From assembly GCA_036264135.1 (NCBI GenBank), contig DATARN010000220.1, positions 22,041-86,040 on the forward strand: 64,000 nt of DNA, given 5' to 3'. The notes beneath the pieces are model-generated. The model ran no database searches and was not told the DNA's origin. It saw nothing but the letters and a program-made list of their open reading frames with translations. Shown in pieces: positions 55,876 through 64,000 of the stretch. The translations under genes were made by a program, and so were the position numbers. Position 1 is the first letter of the stretch, and every line of letters begins with the position of its first letter. The DNA is from DATARN01 sp036264135 (GTDB taxonomy: Bacteria > Actinomycetota > Acidimicrobiia > Acidimicrobiales > Palsa-688).

Positions 55876-58635
55876 ATGCCCGATACACATCGACCCGTGG
55901 TCGAGCAGTGCCACGTTGAGTGGCTTGCCGATGGCGTTATCGGGCGCGACGTGGAGCTGTGGGAGGTCACTGCGCTCCTGACCCGCTTCCGACTGGTGAC
56001 CCTGACCGGTGTCGCGGGCGTCGGCAAAAGCGGTCTGGCGGCTTCGATCGCTGGGGGGGCCAAGGAGAACATCGGAGTTTCGGCGGTGACTGTGGATTTG
56101 GCTCGGGTCAAGGCTGGTGAAGCCGCCAGCTTCGTGGCCGCGGCGGTGGGTTGCCCACACGGCGACGGCGACCCAGTCACCGCCATCGTCCGAGCGATCG
56201 ACGGCCGCGAGCTGCTGGTCGTGCTGGACAACGTCGAGCACGTCGTCAACACCGTTGCCGCGCTGGTCTTCAAGCTTCTTAGGGTCGTCCGCGGGGTGAG
56301 GTTCCTCGTGACCAGCCGGGAACCGCTGGCCATAGCGGGGGAGCGCTGCTGGCCCGTCCGGCCGCTGGCCGTGCCCGACCACGGCGCCTCTGACGTGAGG
56401 TCGGTGGCGACCAGCCCGGCCGTGGCACTATTCTGCCGTCGCGCCTTGGCTGTTCGCCAGGGTTTCCGCCTCACGGCGAAGACGGCGTCCTCAGTCTCAG
56501 AGCTTTGCCGGCGCCTTGACGGTCTACCTTTGGCTATAGAACTGGCGGCAGCCCAGACCGGGCGGTTGAGCCCTCGGGAGATCGCAGACGGTCTCGACGG
56601 CCGATTCCAGCTCCTGGCTGGTGAGGGCGCCATCCATCATCGTCACGCCGGGCTTGCGCAGGCGTTGGACTGGAGCGTCGACCGCCTGGACGGCTCGGAA
56701 GCAAGGCTCTTACGCCGACTCTCGGTGTTCTCGGGAGGATGGACGCTCGACGCCGCGGAGGCGGTCTGCTCCGACGTGCAATTTCCTGTGGCATCGGTCT
56801 TGGAGGGCTTGGTCCGGCTCGTCACCAAGTCGCTGGTTGAAGCCGATACCGGCGGCGAGGAGTCCAGGTACCGACTCTTGGAGACAATTCGGGTCTACGC
56901 GGGGTCGCTACTGGTCGGCACGGAGCGGGCCGACTGTGCTGGCCGGCACACGGCGTGGTTCGCGGCCCTGGCCGAGCAGGCCGCAGAGGGGCTGTTCGGG
57001 TCGGATCAGCAGCCGTGGCTCGATCGCGTGACCGCGGAGCTCGGGAACCTCCGCCTGGCGCAGGCGTCGGCCATACGGGCGGGCAACGCTTCCCTGGCGG
57101 TGCAGCTCGGCGCGCTGTTGGCTGAGTATTTCTGGTCGACCGGCAGGCCCACAGACGGTTTGCGGTCGCTGGAGCCCGTCGTCGATATGGTGGTCGGGGC
57201 GGCGCCCGCGACTCGGGCCCGGGCGGCTGGGGCAATGAGCCTGGTGACGGGAGCGCTCTGTTTGCCCGGGAGAGAGGAAGCCCTAGCAACGGCGACGGAA
57301 TTGTTCGACCAGCTCGGGAACGCGTCGGGCCGGGCCCGCACGATGCTCGCCGTACGCCGCATCGAGCACGCGGGGCCGCCCGACGGTTTATCGGCGCTCG
57401 AGGAAATCGAAGCCCTGGCTCGGGCGGCGGAGGACTGGTGGTGTGTCACCCAGGTGCTGACCGTCCGCTCCCTCCACCTGCTCCACCGGGGGGAGCCAGG
57501 AGAGGCGCGCCGGCTGGCCGAACAAGCGGTGGCGATCAGCTCGGGCCACAACGACAAGCACGGGCTCCAGTCGAGCCTTCTGGCCCTGGGGGAACTCGAG
57601 TTGCACCGTGGCGAGCTGCGCGCCGCTGGGTCGCGGCTGGATGGCGCCCGGCGCCTGGCCACGGAACGCCGCGACGGGGCGGGAGCCGGTCGCGCAACAC
57701 TGCTGCTCGCCCGCTTGGCCGGGGCGCGCGGTGACGACCACACGGCCTTGGCGCTCGCCGAGGAGGTGCTCGACCTGGCCCGCGATGCAGGTATACCGGT
57801 GCTGCTGGCGGCGGCGCATACGGCGGTCGGCGCCCATCTGCTCACGCTCGGCGACAGTGTCGGGGCACGGAAGCACTTCGACGACGCCGATGCCTGCACC
57901 GAGCAGGCCGAGGGTCCGCCATCGGCGCCGCCCAGGTGGCGGGCCATGGCGATGGCGGTGGAGGGGGACCTTCGCGGCGCCCGCCGGGCCCTGGAGCGCG
58001 GCTTGCGCTCGAGCAGAGCCAAGGGTGACCAGCTCGAAATCGCGGCCAGCCTGGGAGCCCTGGCCGAGCTGGCGCTCCAGCAGGGGGACGACGCGGGGGC
58101 CAAGTGCGCCCTCCACCAGGCCCTCGTCGTCCAGAACCGCTGTAAGGAGGTGCGTGGTCTCCTCGAAACCATCGAGCGACTGGGCGAGATCGCGGTGCTC
58201 GGGGGTGCCGTCGAGCAGGGTGCCCGCCTTCTGACTGCGGCCCAGGCCCAGCGGGGAGCACTTGGCATGCCGTTGCCGCGGGCGCGGCGTCAGCCGGTCG
58301 AGGAGGTCCTCGAGCTCGTCGGGCAGAGCCTCACGCCCGAGAGGGTCGCTGCGACGGTTGCCGAGGGCGCCGCCCTCACGCTGGAGGAGGCGGTTGCGTA
58401 TGCCACGAAGGGACGCGGGGTCCGCGGTCGTCCAGCACTCGGGCCCACGAGCCTTACCGCGACCGAGTATGCGATCGCCCGCCTGGTGGCGGAAGGGCTG
58501 ACCAACACCGAGATCGCGCAGCGGATGCTGGTGTCGCCGGGCACGGTCAAGAGCCATCTGGGCCACGTCTTTGCTAAGCTCGGGGTGACGTCAAGGGTGA
58601 AGCTCGCCCGGGAGATGGCCGAGGGCAAGCGGTAA
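55876..58635 (+). CDS. LAL-type LuxR-family ATPase transcriptional regulator 1
   Basis: 919 residues. N-terminal NB-ARC/AAA-like ATPase: VIGRDVELWEVTALL, Walker A TLTGVAGVGKSGLA near residue 45, Walker B ELLVVLDNVEH near 115, FLVTSREPL near 148, and LCRRLDGLPLAIELAAAQTG near 212. A TPR-like helical middle spans ~330-800 (SSLLALGELELHRGELRAAG). The C-terminal LuxR HTH at ~857-915 includes TATEYAIARLVAEGLTNTEI and LVSPGTVKSHLGHVFAKLGV. No CheY-like receiver. Such regulators often activate secondary-metabolite or utilisation genes after ligand binding. It follows the ISAzo13 element by 55 bp. A homologue lies immediately downstream. Confidence 0.92.
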   Translation: MPDTHRPVVEQCHVEWLADGVIGRDVELWEVTALLTRFRLVTLTGVAGVGKSGLAASIAGGAKENIGVSAVTVDLARVKAGEAASFVAAAVGCPHGDGDPVTAIVRAIDGRELLVVLDNVEHVVNTVAALVFKLLRVVRGVRFLVTSREPLAIAGERCWPVRPLAVPDHGASDVRSVATSPAVALFCRRALAVRQGFRLTAKTASSVSELCRRLDGLPLAIELAAAQTGRLSPREIADGLDGRFQLLAGEGAIHHRHAGLAQALDWSVDRLDGSEARLLRRLSVFSGGWTLDAAEAVCSDVQFPVASVLEGLVRLVTKSLVEADTGGEESRYRLLETIRVYAGSLLVGTERADCAGRHTAWFAALAEQAAEGLFGSDQQPWLDRVTAELGNLRLAQASAIRAGNASLAVQLGALLAEYFWSTGRPTDGLRSLEPVVDMVVGAAPATRARAAGAMSLVTGALCLPGREEALATATELFDQLGNASGRARTMLAVRRIEHAGPPDGLSALEEIEALARAAEDWWCVTQVLTVRSLHLLHRGEPGEARRLAEQAVAISSGHNDKHGLQSSLLALGELELHRGELRAAGSRLDGARRLATERRDGAGAGRATLLLARLAGARGDDHTALALAEEVLDLARDAGIPVLLAAAHTAVGAHLLTLGDSVGARKHFDDADACTEQAEGPPSAPPRWRAMAMAVEGDLRGARRALERGLRSSRAKGDQLEIAASLGALAELALQQGDDAGAKCALHQALVVQNRCKEVRGLLETIERLGEIAVLGGAVEQGARLLTAAQAQRGALGMPLPRARRQPVEEVLELVGQSLTPERVAATVAEGAALTLEEAVAYATKGRGVRGRPALGPTSLTATEYAIARLVAEGLTNTEIAQRMLVSPGTVKSHLGHVFAKLGVTSRVKLAREMAEGKR

Positions 58636-58906
58636 TCAATTGCCCCGATCTTCGACCACATCCGTCCGCAGGCGTTCCACCGGCCTGACGGCTGCCGACG
58701 AAGGACGGTTTGTCGAGAATTCCTGGAACCCCGTCCGGAAACTCTGGTCGCCGACTCTGCGAGTTTGTCCAACGGCAACGGTCGTCGAATAGTATTGCGA
58801 CGATGCGGCGACATCGCGTGGCCCGGCGAGTTCTCACTGCGAGCAGAGGCAGGACGAGCGGCCTCACCCCTGATCGACCGTTGTCGGCGCCCGCCGCCGC
58901 TGGTTG

Positions 58907-61672
58907 ATGTCGAAAGGACACGCTGGTCCGCTTTTGGCGCTGGACAGCTTTGTCGGCCGGGCGGCAGAGCTCGCCGACTTGTGCCGGCTGCTCGGTCACC
59001 GCCGGCTGGTAACGGTCACCGGTCCTCCAGGGGTGGGAAAATCGCGATTGGCACAGGAGGTGGCGGCGTCGGTGGCGACCGGCTACGCCGGCGGCGTCGT
59101 GCTGGTCTCGTTTTCGGGGGCGGCGGATTCGTCGTTCGTGCCGTCGGTTGTGGCCGAGGCATGCGAGGTCGGCGAGCAGCCGGGCCGGACGGTGATGCTC
59201 TCGCTCGCCGAGCACCTACGCCACTCGGCCGCACTGGTGGTCCTGGACAACTGCGAGCACGTGACGACCGAGGTGGCGGTGCTGGCGGGGCTGGTCCTGC
59301 GCGCCGGTAGCGAAGTGACGATCCTGGCCACCAGTCGCCAGGCGCTCGGCGTACCGGGTGAAGCAGTGTGGTCCCTCGCCCCTCTGGCGGTACCGCCCGC
59401 GAATGCCGATCCGACCGCGACGGCAGCAACGTCGGCGGTGGCGCTGTTCTGGGAGAGGGCCCGAGCACTGGTCCCCGCCTTGGTGCCGACCGACAGCGAC
59501 GTGCTGCGGGTGGGGGAGATCTGCCGGCGGGTCGATGGCCTGCCACTGGGTATCGAGCTGGCAGCGGCGCAGGTGGTGGTGCTGTCGCTGGCGGAGATAC
59601 TCGAACGCCTCGAGAGCCATCTCAGCGCGCTGGGGGTGGCCCGGCGCGACGCACCCGCCCACCATCGTGACCTACGGGCGGCGGTTGATTGGAGCTACCA
59701 GCTGTGCCCGGTTCGTCAGCGGGCGATGCTGCGTCGTCTCTCGGTGTTCGCCAGTGGAGCAACGACCGCCGCGGCGGCGAGGGTGTTCGGTCCGGACGGT
59801 CGCGGTGATGCGGGGGAGTTGCTGGACTCGTTGGTCGCCTGCGGCCTGCTGTCGGTCACTCCCGGCGGCGACGAGGCACGCTACCGAATGTTGCGCATCG
59901 TCAGGCAGTACGCGACCGAGAAGCTGGCGGAGGCGGGGGAGAAGGAGGCGGTTCGGGCCCGCCACGCTCGCTGCATGGTGGCCTTGGCGGAGGAGGCCGA
60001 ACCGGAGCTGACCGGAGCCGACCAGGCCGACTGGCTGGCTCGGCTGGGGGCCGAGCACGCCGATGTCCGTGCCGCCCTCGAGTGGTCGTTGGGCGCGGGC
60101 GATGCGGAGCTGGCGCTCCGCCTGGCGGGTGCGATGACGTCGTGGTGGCGCGTCCAGGGCTCGCTACGGGAGGGCCGGCGTTACCTGCTGGCGGGGTTGG
60201 CCCTGCCCGGGCCGGTGCCGGTGGCGGTCCTGGCCAAAGCCCAGTGGGGGGCGGCCCTCCTGGCGGTCGCCACAGGCGACATCGCAGCGGGTACGGAGAT
60301 GGCCGGCCGGGCAATGGACGCCTATCGAGCCCTCGGCGACGGCCGCGGCGTAGCCCGCTGCCTGTTGCTCCTCGGCAACTGCAAGGTCGACAGCGCCCCG
60401 GTGGCCGCCGCGGTGCTGCTCCAGGAATGCGCGGCCATGGCCCGCCTGGCGGAAGACGGCTGGTGCGTGGCCCATGCCGTTCGGCTTTGGGCCCTGGCGA
60501 GCGCCAACCAAGGCGACCTTCACCGCGGCGCTGCCTTGGCCGAGGAGGCCGTCGGTCTGGCGCGGGCCGGCCAGGATGCGCACGGAGCTCGGATCGGCCT
60601 GTCGCTGGTGGGTCGATTGCGCCTGGCGCAGGGCTGCCTCGGCGACGCCGAGGACGCCCTGGGCGAGAGCCAGGCCATCGCCCGAGAGCTCGGGGAGCCG
60701 TACGGTCTCGCCGTCGCCTTGGCCGGGCTGGGCGAGCTGGCCTTGCTCCGGGGAGACGTAGGCCCCGCCCGGGATTTCCTCGACCAGGCGCTGGCCGGCG
60801 CCCAGGAAAACGGCACTCCCGAGATCGCCATTGAGGTCCGCTGCCTTCTCGGCCGGTGGGCGCTTTGGGTCGGCGACGTGGAGCTGGCCGCCGAGGCGTT
60901 CGCGGCCGCCGCCTCGGCGGCTACCGCGTACGAGCACTTGGCCGTCCCCCCCCTCTGTGGTCGGGCGCAGGTGGTCGTACTGAGAGGAGACACCGCTCTG
61001 GCTGCGGAGATGTTCGAGGACGCACTGCAGCGCGCCCGAGCCCGTGGGAACCACACCGAGACGGCCGCCGCACTCTCCGGGCTGGCCGAGTTGGCGGCCG
61101 GGGCGGGTGACTACCAGCGAGGCATCGCGCTGCACTACGAGGCGCTCGAGCTTCGCCACCGCAAGGGCGAGGTGCTCGGTGTCGTCGAGTCGCTCGAAGC
61201 CATCGCGACGCAGGCAGCCGACGCCGGGCGCCGGCGGGCGCCGTTCGCGGCCCGGCTGTTCGGCGCGGCGCACTGCCACCGGGCCGCCTACGGTTATGCC
61301 CGCTCGTCGGCGCAACACGAGCGGGCCGATCACGTGCAGGCCCGCCTCCAAGGCAGCCTCGGGAGTGCTCAGCTGGCAGCGGAGATGGAGGCGGGGGCGA
61401 AGTGGTCGCTGGCCGAGGCCGTGGGGTACACCCGGCGCCGGCGCGATGTCCGCAACCGCCCGACCACCGGTTGGGCCAGCCTCACGAAAGGGGAACGGCA
61501 GATCGCTCGCCTTGCCGCCATGGGCCTCACGAATCGTCAAATCGCCGACCAGCTCCGCCTCGATCCCTCGACACCGAAGAGCCACCTCCGTAACGTGTTC
61601 ACCAAACTGGGCATACGGTCTCGCGTCGAGCTGGTGACCCGATGCCCCCCGGACGAGCTCCGGAGTGCCTGA
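58907..61672 (+). CDS. LAL-type LuxR-family ATPase transcriptional regulator 2
   Basis: About 921 residues from ATG 58907. Same architecture as the preceding regulator: FVGRAAELADLCRLL, Walker A VTGPPGVGKSRLAQEV near residue 38, Walker B AALVVLDNCEH near 107, TSRQALGVPGEAVW, ICRRVDGLPLGIELAAAQVV, TPR-like repeats to ~800, and a C-terminal LuxR HTH at ~858-912 (TKGERQIARLAAMGLTNRQI, then HLRNVFTKLGIRSRVEL). The recognition region reads LRLDPSTPKSHLRN, where the more usual V-K-S is P-K-S. Tandem arrangement suggests duplication. The 271 bp between the two regulators show nothing recognised. It overlaps the sulfotransferase start by 8 bp. Confidence 0.92.
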   Translation: MSKGHAGPLLALDSFVGRAAELADLCRLLGHRRLVTVTGPPGVGKSRLAQEVAASVATGYAGGVVLVSFSGAADSSFVPSVVAEACEVGEQPGRTVMLSLAEHLRHSAALVVLDNCEHVTTEVAVLAGLVLRAGSEVTILATSRQALGVPGEAVWSLAPLAVPPANADPTATAATSAVALFWERARALVPALVPTDSDVLRVGEICRRVDGLPLGIELAAAQVVVLSLAEILERLESHLSALGVARRDAPAHHRDLRAAVDWSYQLCPVRQRAMLRRLSVFASGATTAAAARVFGPDGRGDAGELLDSLVACGLLSVTPGGDEARYRMLRIVRQYATEKLAEAGEKEAVRARHARCMVALAEEAEPELTGADQADWLARLGAEHADVRAALEWSLGAGDAELALRLAGAMTSWWRVQGSLREGRRYLLAGLALPGPVPVAVLAKAQWGAALLAVATGDIAAGTEMAGRAMDAYRALGDGRGVARCLLLLGNCKVDSAPVAAAVLLQECAAMARLAEDGWCVAHAVRLWALASANQGDLHRGAALAEEAVGLARAGQDAHGARIGLSLVGRLRLAQGCLGDAEDALGESQAIARELGEPYGLAVALAGLGELALLRGDVGPARDFLDQALAGAQENGTPEIAIEVRCLLGRWALWVGDVELAAEAFAAAASAATAYEHLAVPPLCGRAQVVVLRGDTALAAEMFEDALQRARARGNHTETAAALSGLAELAAGAGDYQRGIALHYEALELRHRKGEVLGVVESLEAIATQAADAGRRRAPFAARLFGAAHCHRAAYGYARSSAQHERADHVQARLQGSLGSAQLAAEMEAGAKWSLAEAVGYTRRRRDVRNRPTTGWASLTKGERQIARLAAMGLTNRQIADQLRLDPSTPKSHLRNVFTKLGIRSRVELVTRCPPDELRSA

Positions 61673-62597
61673 AGTGTCCTCCACGGGTCGCGACGGGCCG
61701 GGCCCGATCTTTGTGCTCTGTGTTGCCCGGTCTTGCTCGACGGTCGCGGTCGCCATGCTCGGCTGCCATCCGGATGCCTATGCGTTCCCGGAATTGCTGC
61801 TGTTCAACGGTGCGACCGTCCGGGAGATCGCCAGCCTGGACAGCCCGTCGCTCATCGAGCAGTACTGGAAATCGGGCCTGCCTCGGGCTGTCGCCGAGTT
61901 GTGGTTCGGGTCACAGTCGGAACAGGCAGTGGAGGATGCCCGCGATTGGATCCGCCAGCGCAGCGACCTGGCGCCCGACCAGATCTTCGGGGAGATGCTC
62001 GAGAAGATCGCGCCACGAGTGGGTGTCGAGAAATCGCCGGACACGGCATTTTCCGATCGGCGGCTGGCGTCGTGCCTCGCCAGCTTCCCGAACGCCCGCT
62101 TTCTGCACCTCGTCCGCCACCCGGTCGCGAACATCGAGTCGCTGGCCCGCCACCTTCGCGCCATGCGAGCGGCGCGCGCCGGCATCGAAGAGTCGGCGCT
62201 CGACTTCGGCGAGGTCCTCCTCGACTCGGCCAAGGTTTGGCTCGAGATAAACGGGAACATCCAACGTTTCACCAGCCGCCTCCCCGTCCACCAGGCCCTG
62301 CGGGTCAACGCCGAGCAGCTCGTCGCCTCGCCGGCCGACGCTCTTCCCCGCATTCTCGGGTGGGCCGGCCTCGACGCCAGCGCGGCCGTCGTCGAGCGCA
62401 TGCGCCATCCCGAGCAGTGGCCGTATGCTCACGTCGGGCCGCCGGGAGCGGAGGCGGGCGGCGACCTCGGCTTCCTCGAACATCCCACCCTGCGGCCCCG
62501 GCCAGCGCCGGGAGCACTCCAACCGCCCGAGGCCTGGGTACTGCCGCGCCCGGTTGTCCGGGAGCTGGTCGAGCTGGGACGCGAACTGGGCTACTGA
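61665..62597 (+). CDS. Sulfotransferase-family protein
   Basis: 310 residues from GTG 61665, overlapping the regulator's last codons by 8 bp. PAPS-dependent sulfotransferase fold: the 5'-phosphosulfate-binding loop is FVLCVARSCSTVAVAMLGCH near residue 16 (Arg-Ser-x-Ser-Thr), GVEKSPDTAFSDRRLASCLA follows near 120, and the 3'-phosphate-binding region is FLHLVRHPVANIESLARHLR near 146. A C-terminal segment (FLEHPTLRPRPAPGALQPPE) is family-like. The substrate is unknown. Translation appears coupled to regulator 2. Confidence 0.88.
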   Translation: MPEVSSTGRDGPGPIFVLCVARSCSTVAVAMLGCHPDAYAFPELLLFNGATVREIASLDSPSLIEQYWKSGLPRAVAELWFGSQSEQAVEDARDWIRQRSDLAPDQIFGEMLEKIAPRVGVEKSPDTAFSDRRLASCLASFPNARFLHLVRHPVANIESLARHLRAMRAARAGIEESALDFGEVLLDSAKVWLEINGNIQRFTSRLPVHQALRVNAEQLVASPADALPRILGWAGLDASAAVVERMRHPEQWPYAHVGPPGAEAGGDLGFLEHPTLRPRPAPGALQPPEAWVLPRPVVRELVELGRELGY

Positions 62598-62889
62598 CGT
62601 CGTCGCTACCGGCCGCCCAGTGCAGCGACGTCTCGGAGCCCGGCTCGGGGTCTCGGGCGTTGGGATCGGCGCCCGGGCGAGGATCCGTTCGCGAGCTCCG
62701 GGCCGGCAGGGAGAAATAGCCCGGCCACTCCTTTACGACATGGACGGCGGTGCTCGTCTTGAAGGGACCTCCGAGGTGCCTTGCGCCACCTCGGGATCAT
62801 CGGTGACGATGCCTCCGACGGCGTCGAGGACACCGGCGTTGATGGCGTCGACCAGCTCCGCCGCAATTGCAGGATTCGTCGGGCAACAT
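62598..62889. other. Non-coding region between sulfotransferase and transposase remnant
   Basis: About 290 bp without a protein I can support. The sequence TCCGAGGTGCCTTGCGCCACCTCGG near 62769-62793 forms a GCGC-poor but clear inverted repeat (CCGAGGTG / CACCTCGG), a possible terminator for the sulfotransferase operon, lacking a T tract. Confidence 0.45.
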
Positions 62890-63590
62890 TACTGGCTTCG
62901 CCGAGCGCGAGGTTCTGCCCGGCGCGGGTAAAGTGACGATGCAGTGGTGCGCCCCGGCACCACCCCCACCCCCGCTCCCGCCTTGCCCCGGGCCCGGGGC
63001 GTAACCGCGACAGGCGCCACGTGCGTCACGCCTGCGGGGCCAGTTTGCGATGCGAGCGGTCGAGGGGGTCCCACTCCTCGAACAACGCCACGATCGCGGC
63101 TCCCACTCCAGCAGCGAGTGGATGGGGTGGCCGCCGCCGGGCGCGGTCCTCCAACGCGTCGAACGCCTGACGGGCCCGCACCGCCACGCCCGCTGGCGGT
63201 CAGTTCCAGCACCCCGCAGATCCGCGCCAAGGACCAGCCGGCCTTCACCGCGTCCACGATGATCCCCAGCGGCACGACTTTGGCGGCCACGTCGACTCTC
63301 GCTGGGATCGGGCCGTTCAACCCAGCCTGCTTTTCCCCGCAGCGCCGCCAGCTCGATGGCCTGCTCCACGATGGTGTCGTGCAGGCGGGTCACCTCGGCG
63401 GTCAACTTGGCGATCTCGTTCTGCTCGGCCCGACTCTGCGCCGGCCGCCCCGGCCGGGCCGCCTGCAACGCCGCGATAGCGCCGTCGCGGGCGGTCTTGC
63501 GCAACGCCATGATCGTGGAACGATCCAGGCCCGCCTCGGCGGCCGCCGCCACCGTGGTGATCTGACCGGTGAGCATCCGCTGCCACAAGT
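62890..63590 (-). pseudogene. Transposase gene broken by frameshifts
   Basis: Minus strand from 63588: an N-terminal HTH/coiled-coil part MWQRMLTGQITTVAAAAEAG, then KLTAEVTRLHDTIVEQAIEL and AALRGKAGW, resembles IS3/IS481-type transposase N-termini. The frame then shifts to NGPIPARVDVAAKVVPLGII and WSLARICGVLEL, and shifts again to a short arginine-rich stretch with PLDRSHRKLA-like sequence near 63060. At least two indels interrupt it and the catalytic core is gone. The exact family could not be fixed. Confidence 0.65.
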
Positions 63591-63739
63591 CGTACGCGCG
63601 ACAGGATCCACCGGGAAACAGACCACAGTTGAGAGGGTGCCGTGGGCAATCGAGGGTGGGGAACGAAATAGTCCGTCCTATTGACGCGCCGGTGACTGCC
63701 GCCTACCGTTTCGCCTGTCACCTTGAGGGGAGGCTCGTC

Positions 63740-64000
63740 GTGGGGAACGCAGCAACCAAGGTCTTTGGCCTCGCTGCAGTCGCGGTTTCGCTCGCAGCGT
63801 TCGGCCTGGCCGGGGCACCAGCGGCCCAGGCGGCAAGCACGGTCGTCTGCGGCCAGACGATCACCGCCAGCGTGACGCTCACCGCCGATCTCGGGCCCTG
63901 CCTGGGCGACGGCCTGGTGGTGACGGCAAGCAATGTCACCCTCAACCTGAACGGGCACACCATCACCGGGGGGGGCTCAAACCCGAAGGGGGCCATCGAC
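63740..64000 (+). CDS. Secreted beta-helix protein, cut by right window edge
   Basis: 87 residues visible from GTG 63740, with a strong RBS (GGGGAGG 63727-63733). Signal peptide VFGLAAVAVSLAAFGLAGAP ending AAQA. The mature part begins STVVCGQTITASVTLTADLG and SNVTLNLNGHTITGGG, which matches the beginning of the beta-helix domain of the giant protein at 33175-37917 (CGSTITASVTLSADIGPC, NVTLDLGGHKIFG). It should be a parallel beta-helix surface protein; the rest is outside the window. Confidence 0.8.
   Translation, partial: MGNAATKVFGLAAVAVSLAAFGLAGAPAAQAASTVVCGQTITASVTLTADLGPCLGDGLVVTASNVTLNLNGHTITGGGSNPKGAID

Noticed and set aside
1..64000. CRISPR arrays, tRNA or rRNA genes
   Set aside because: No regularly spaced short repeats, cloverleaf-like segments or rRNA-like conserved stretches were recognised on either strand; a covariance-model scan would be needed to exclude small RNAs.

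Overview
The window is very GC-rich DNA with dense, translationally coupled operons (many ATGA/GTGA/TTGA overlaps and GTG/TTG starts). The gene content (F420-type LLM oxidoreductase, LAL-type LuxR ATPases, polyprenol-mannose and GT39 O-mannosylation genes, SagB/YcaO/LanB enzymes) points to an actinomycetotal genome. An acidimicrobial or other non-Streptomyces lineage is a guess, not something the sequence proves.

Region 1 (1-22304, almost all minus strand) is a hybrid RiPP/NRPS biosynthetic gene cluster. A 65-residue precursor peptide carries two near-perfect 27-residue tandem repeats, each with an acidic recognition-like stretch and a Cys/Ser/Thr-rich core. It is followed by a strong hairpin and then a coupled set: YcaO cyclodehydratase, zinc-protease-like protein (candidate leader peptidase), formyltransferase-like enzyme, kelch lipoprotein, thiol-dioxygenase-like cupin, E1-like leader-binding protein and a SagB dehydrogenase. 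A full-length LanB dehydratase lies alone on the plus strand. A second minus-strand operon continues with a stand-alone condensation domain, a large GT2, a small coiled-coil protein, a GT4, a second SagB, two ABC-2 permeases and an NRPS whose adenylation domain is interrupted by a methyltransferase. The cluster runs off the left edge. Immediately upstream of the precursor is an ISAzo13-like transposase homologue whose first catalytic Asp is lost, a candidate domesticated DNA-binding protein.

Region 2 (22512-26098, plus) is an operon with an RnfD/NqrB-like membrane protein, a small membrane-anchored protein, a StrG-like Fe(II)/2OG oxygenase and an amidohydrolase. It diverges from the RiPP cluster and may or may not belong to it. 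Region 3 (26.3-33.1 kb) holds an NHL fragment, an HTH protein, RfbH (CDP-sugar 3-dehydrase), a GT39 mannosyltransferase, a polytopic membrane protein and a polyprenol-phosphate mannose synthase: surface glycan or protein O-mannosylation. Region 4 (33.2-43.5 kb) encodes secreted proteins: a ~1580-residue SBBP/DUF11/beta-helix protein, and an operon with two related small secreted proteins, a sialidase-like protein, a cupredoxin-like lipoprotein and two ferritin-like proteins, ending at a PadR regulator.

Region 5 (43.5-54.4 kb) contains two diverged copies of a CDP-glucose cassette (rfbF-rfbG) decayed reciprocally: copy A has a frameshifted rfbF and intact rfbG, copy B an intact rfbF and frameshifted rfbG. 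Alongside are an intact and a truncated GtrB-like glycosyltransferase, GtrA, a split transketolase, an LLM oxidoreductase, a RelBE-type toxin-antitoxin pair and a broken second PadR gene. Region 6 (53.6-64 kb) has IS remnants, an apparently intact ISAzo13 element, two ~920-residue LuxR-type ATPase regulators, a sulfotransferase, another broken transposase and the start of a second secreted beta-helix protein cut by the right edge. No rRNA, tRNA or CRISPR array was recognised.
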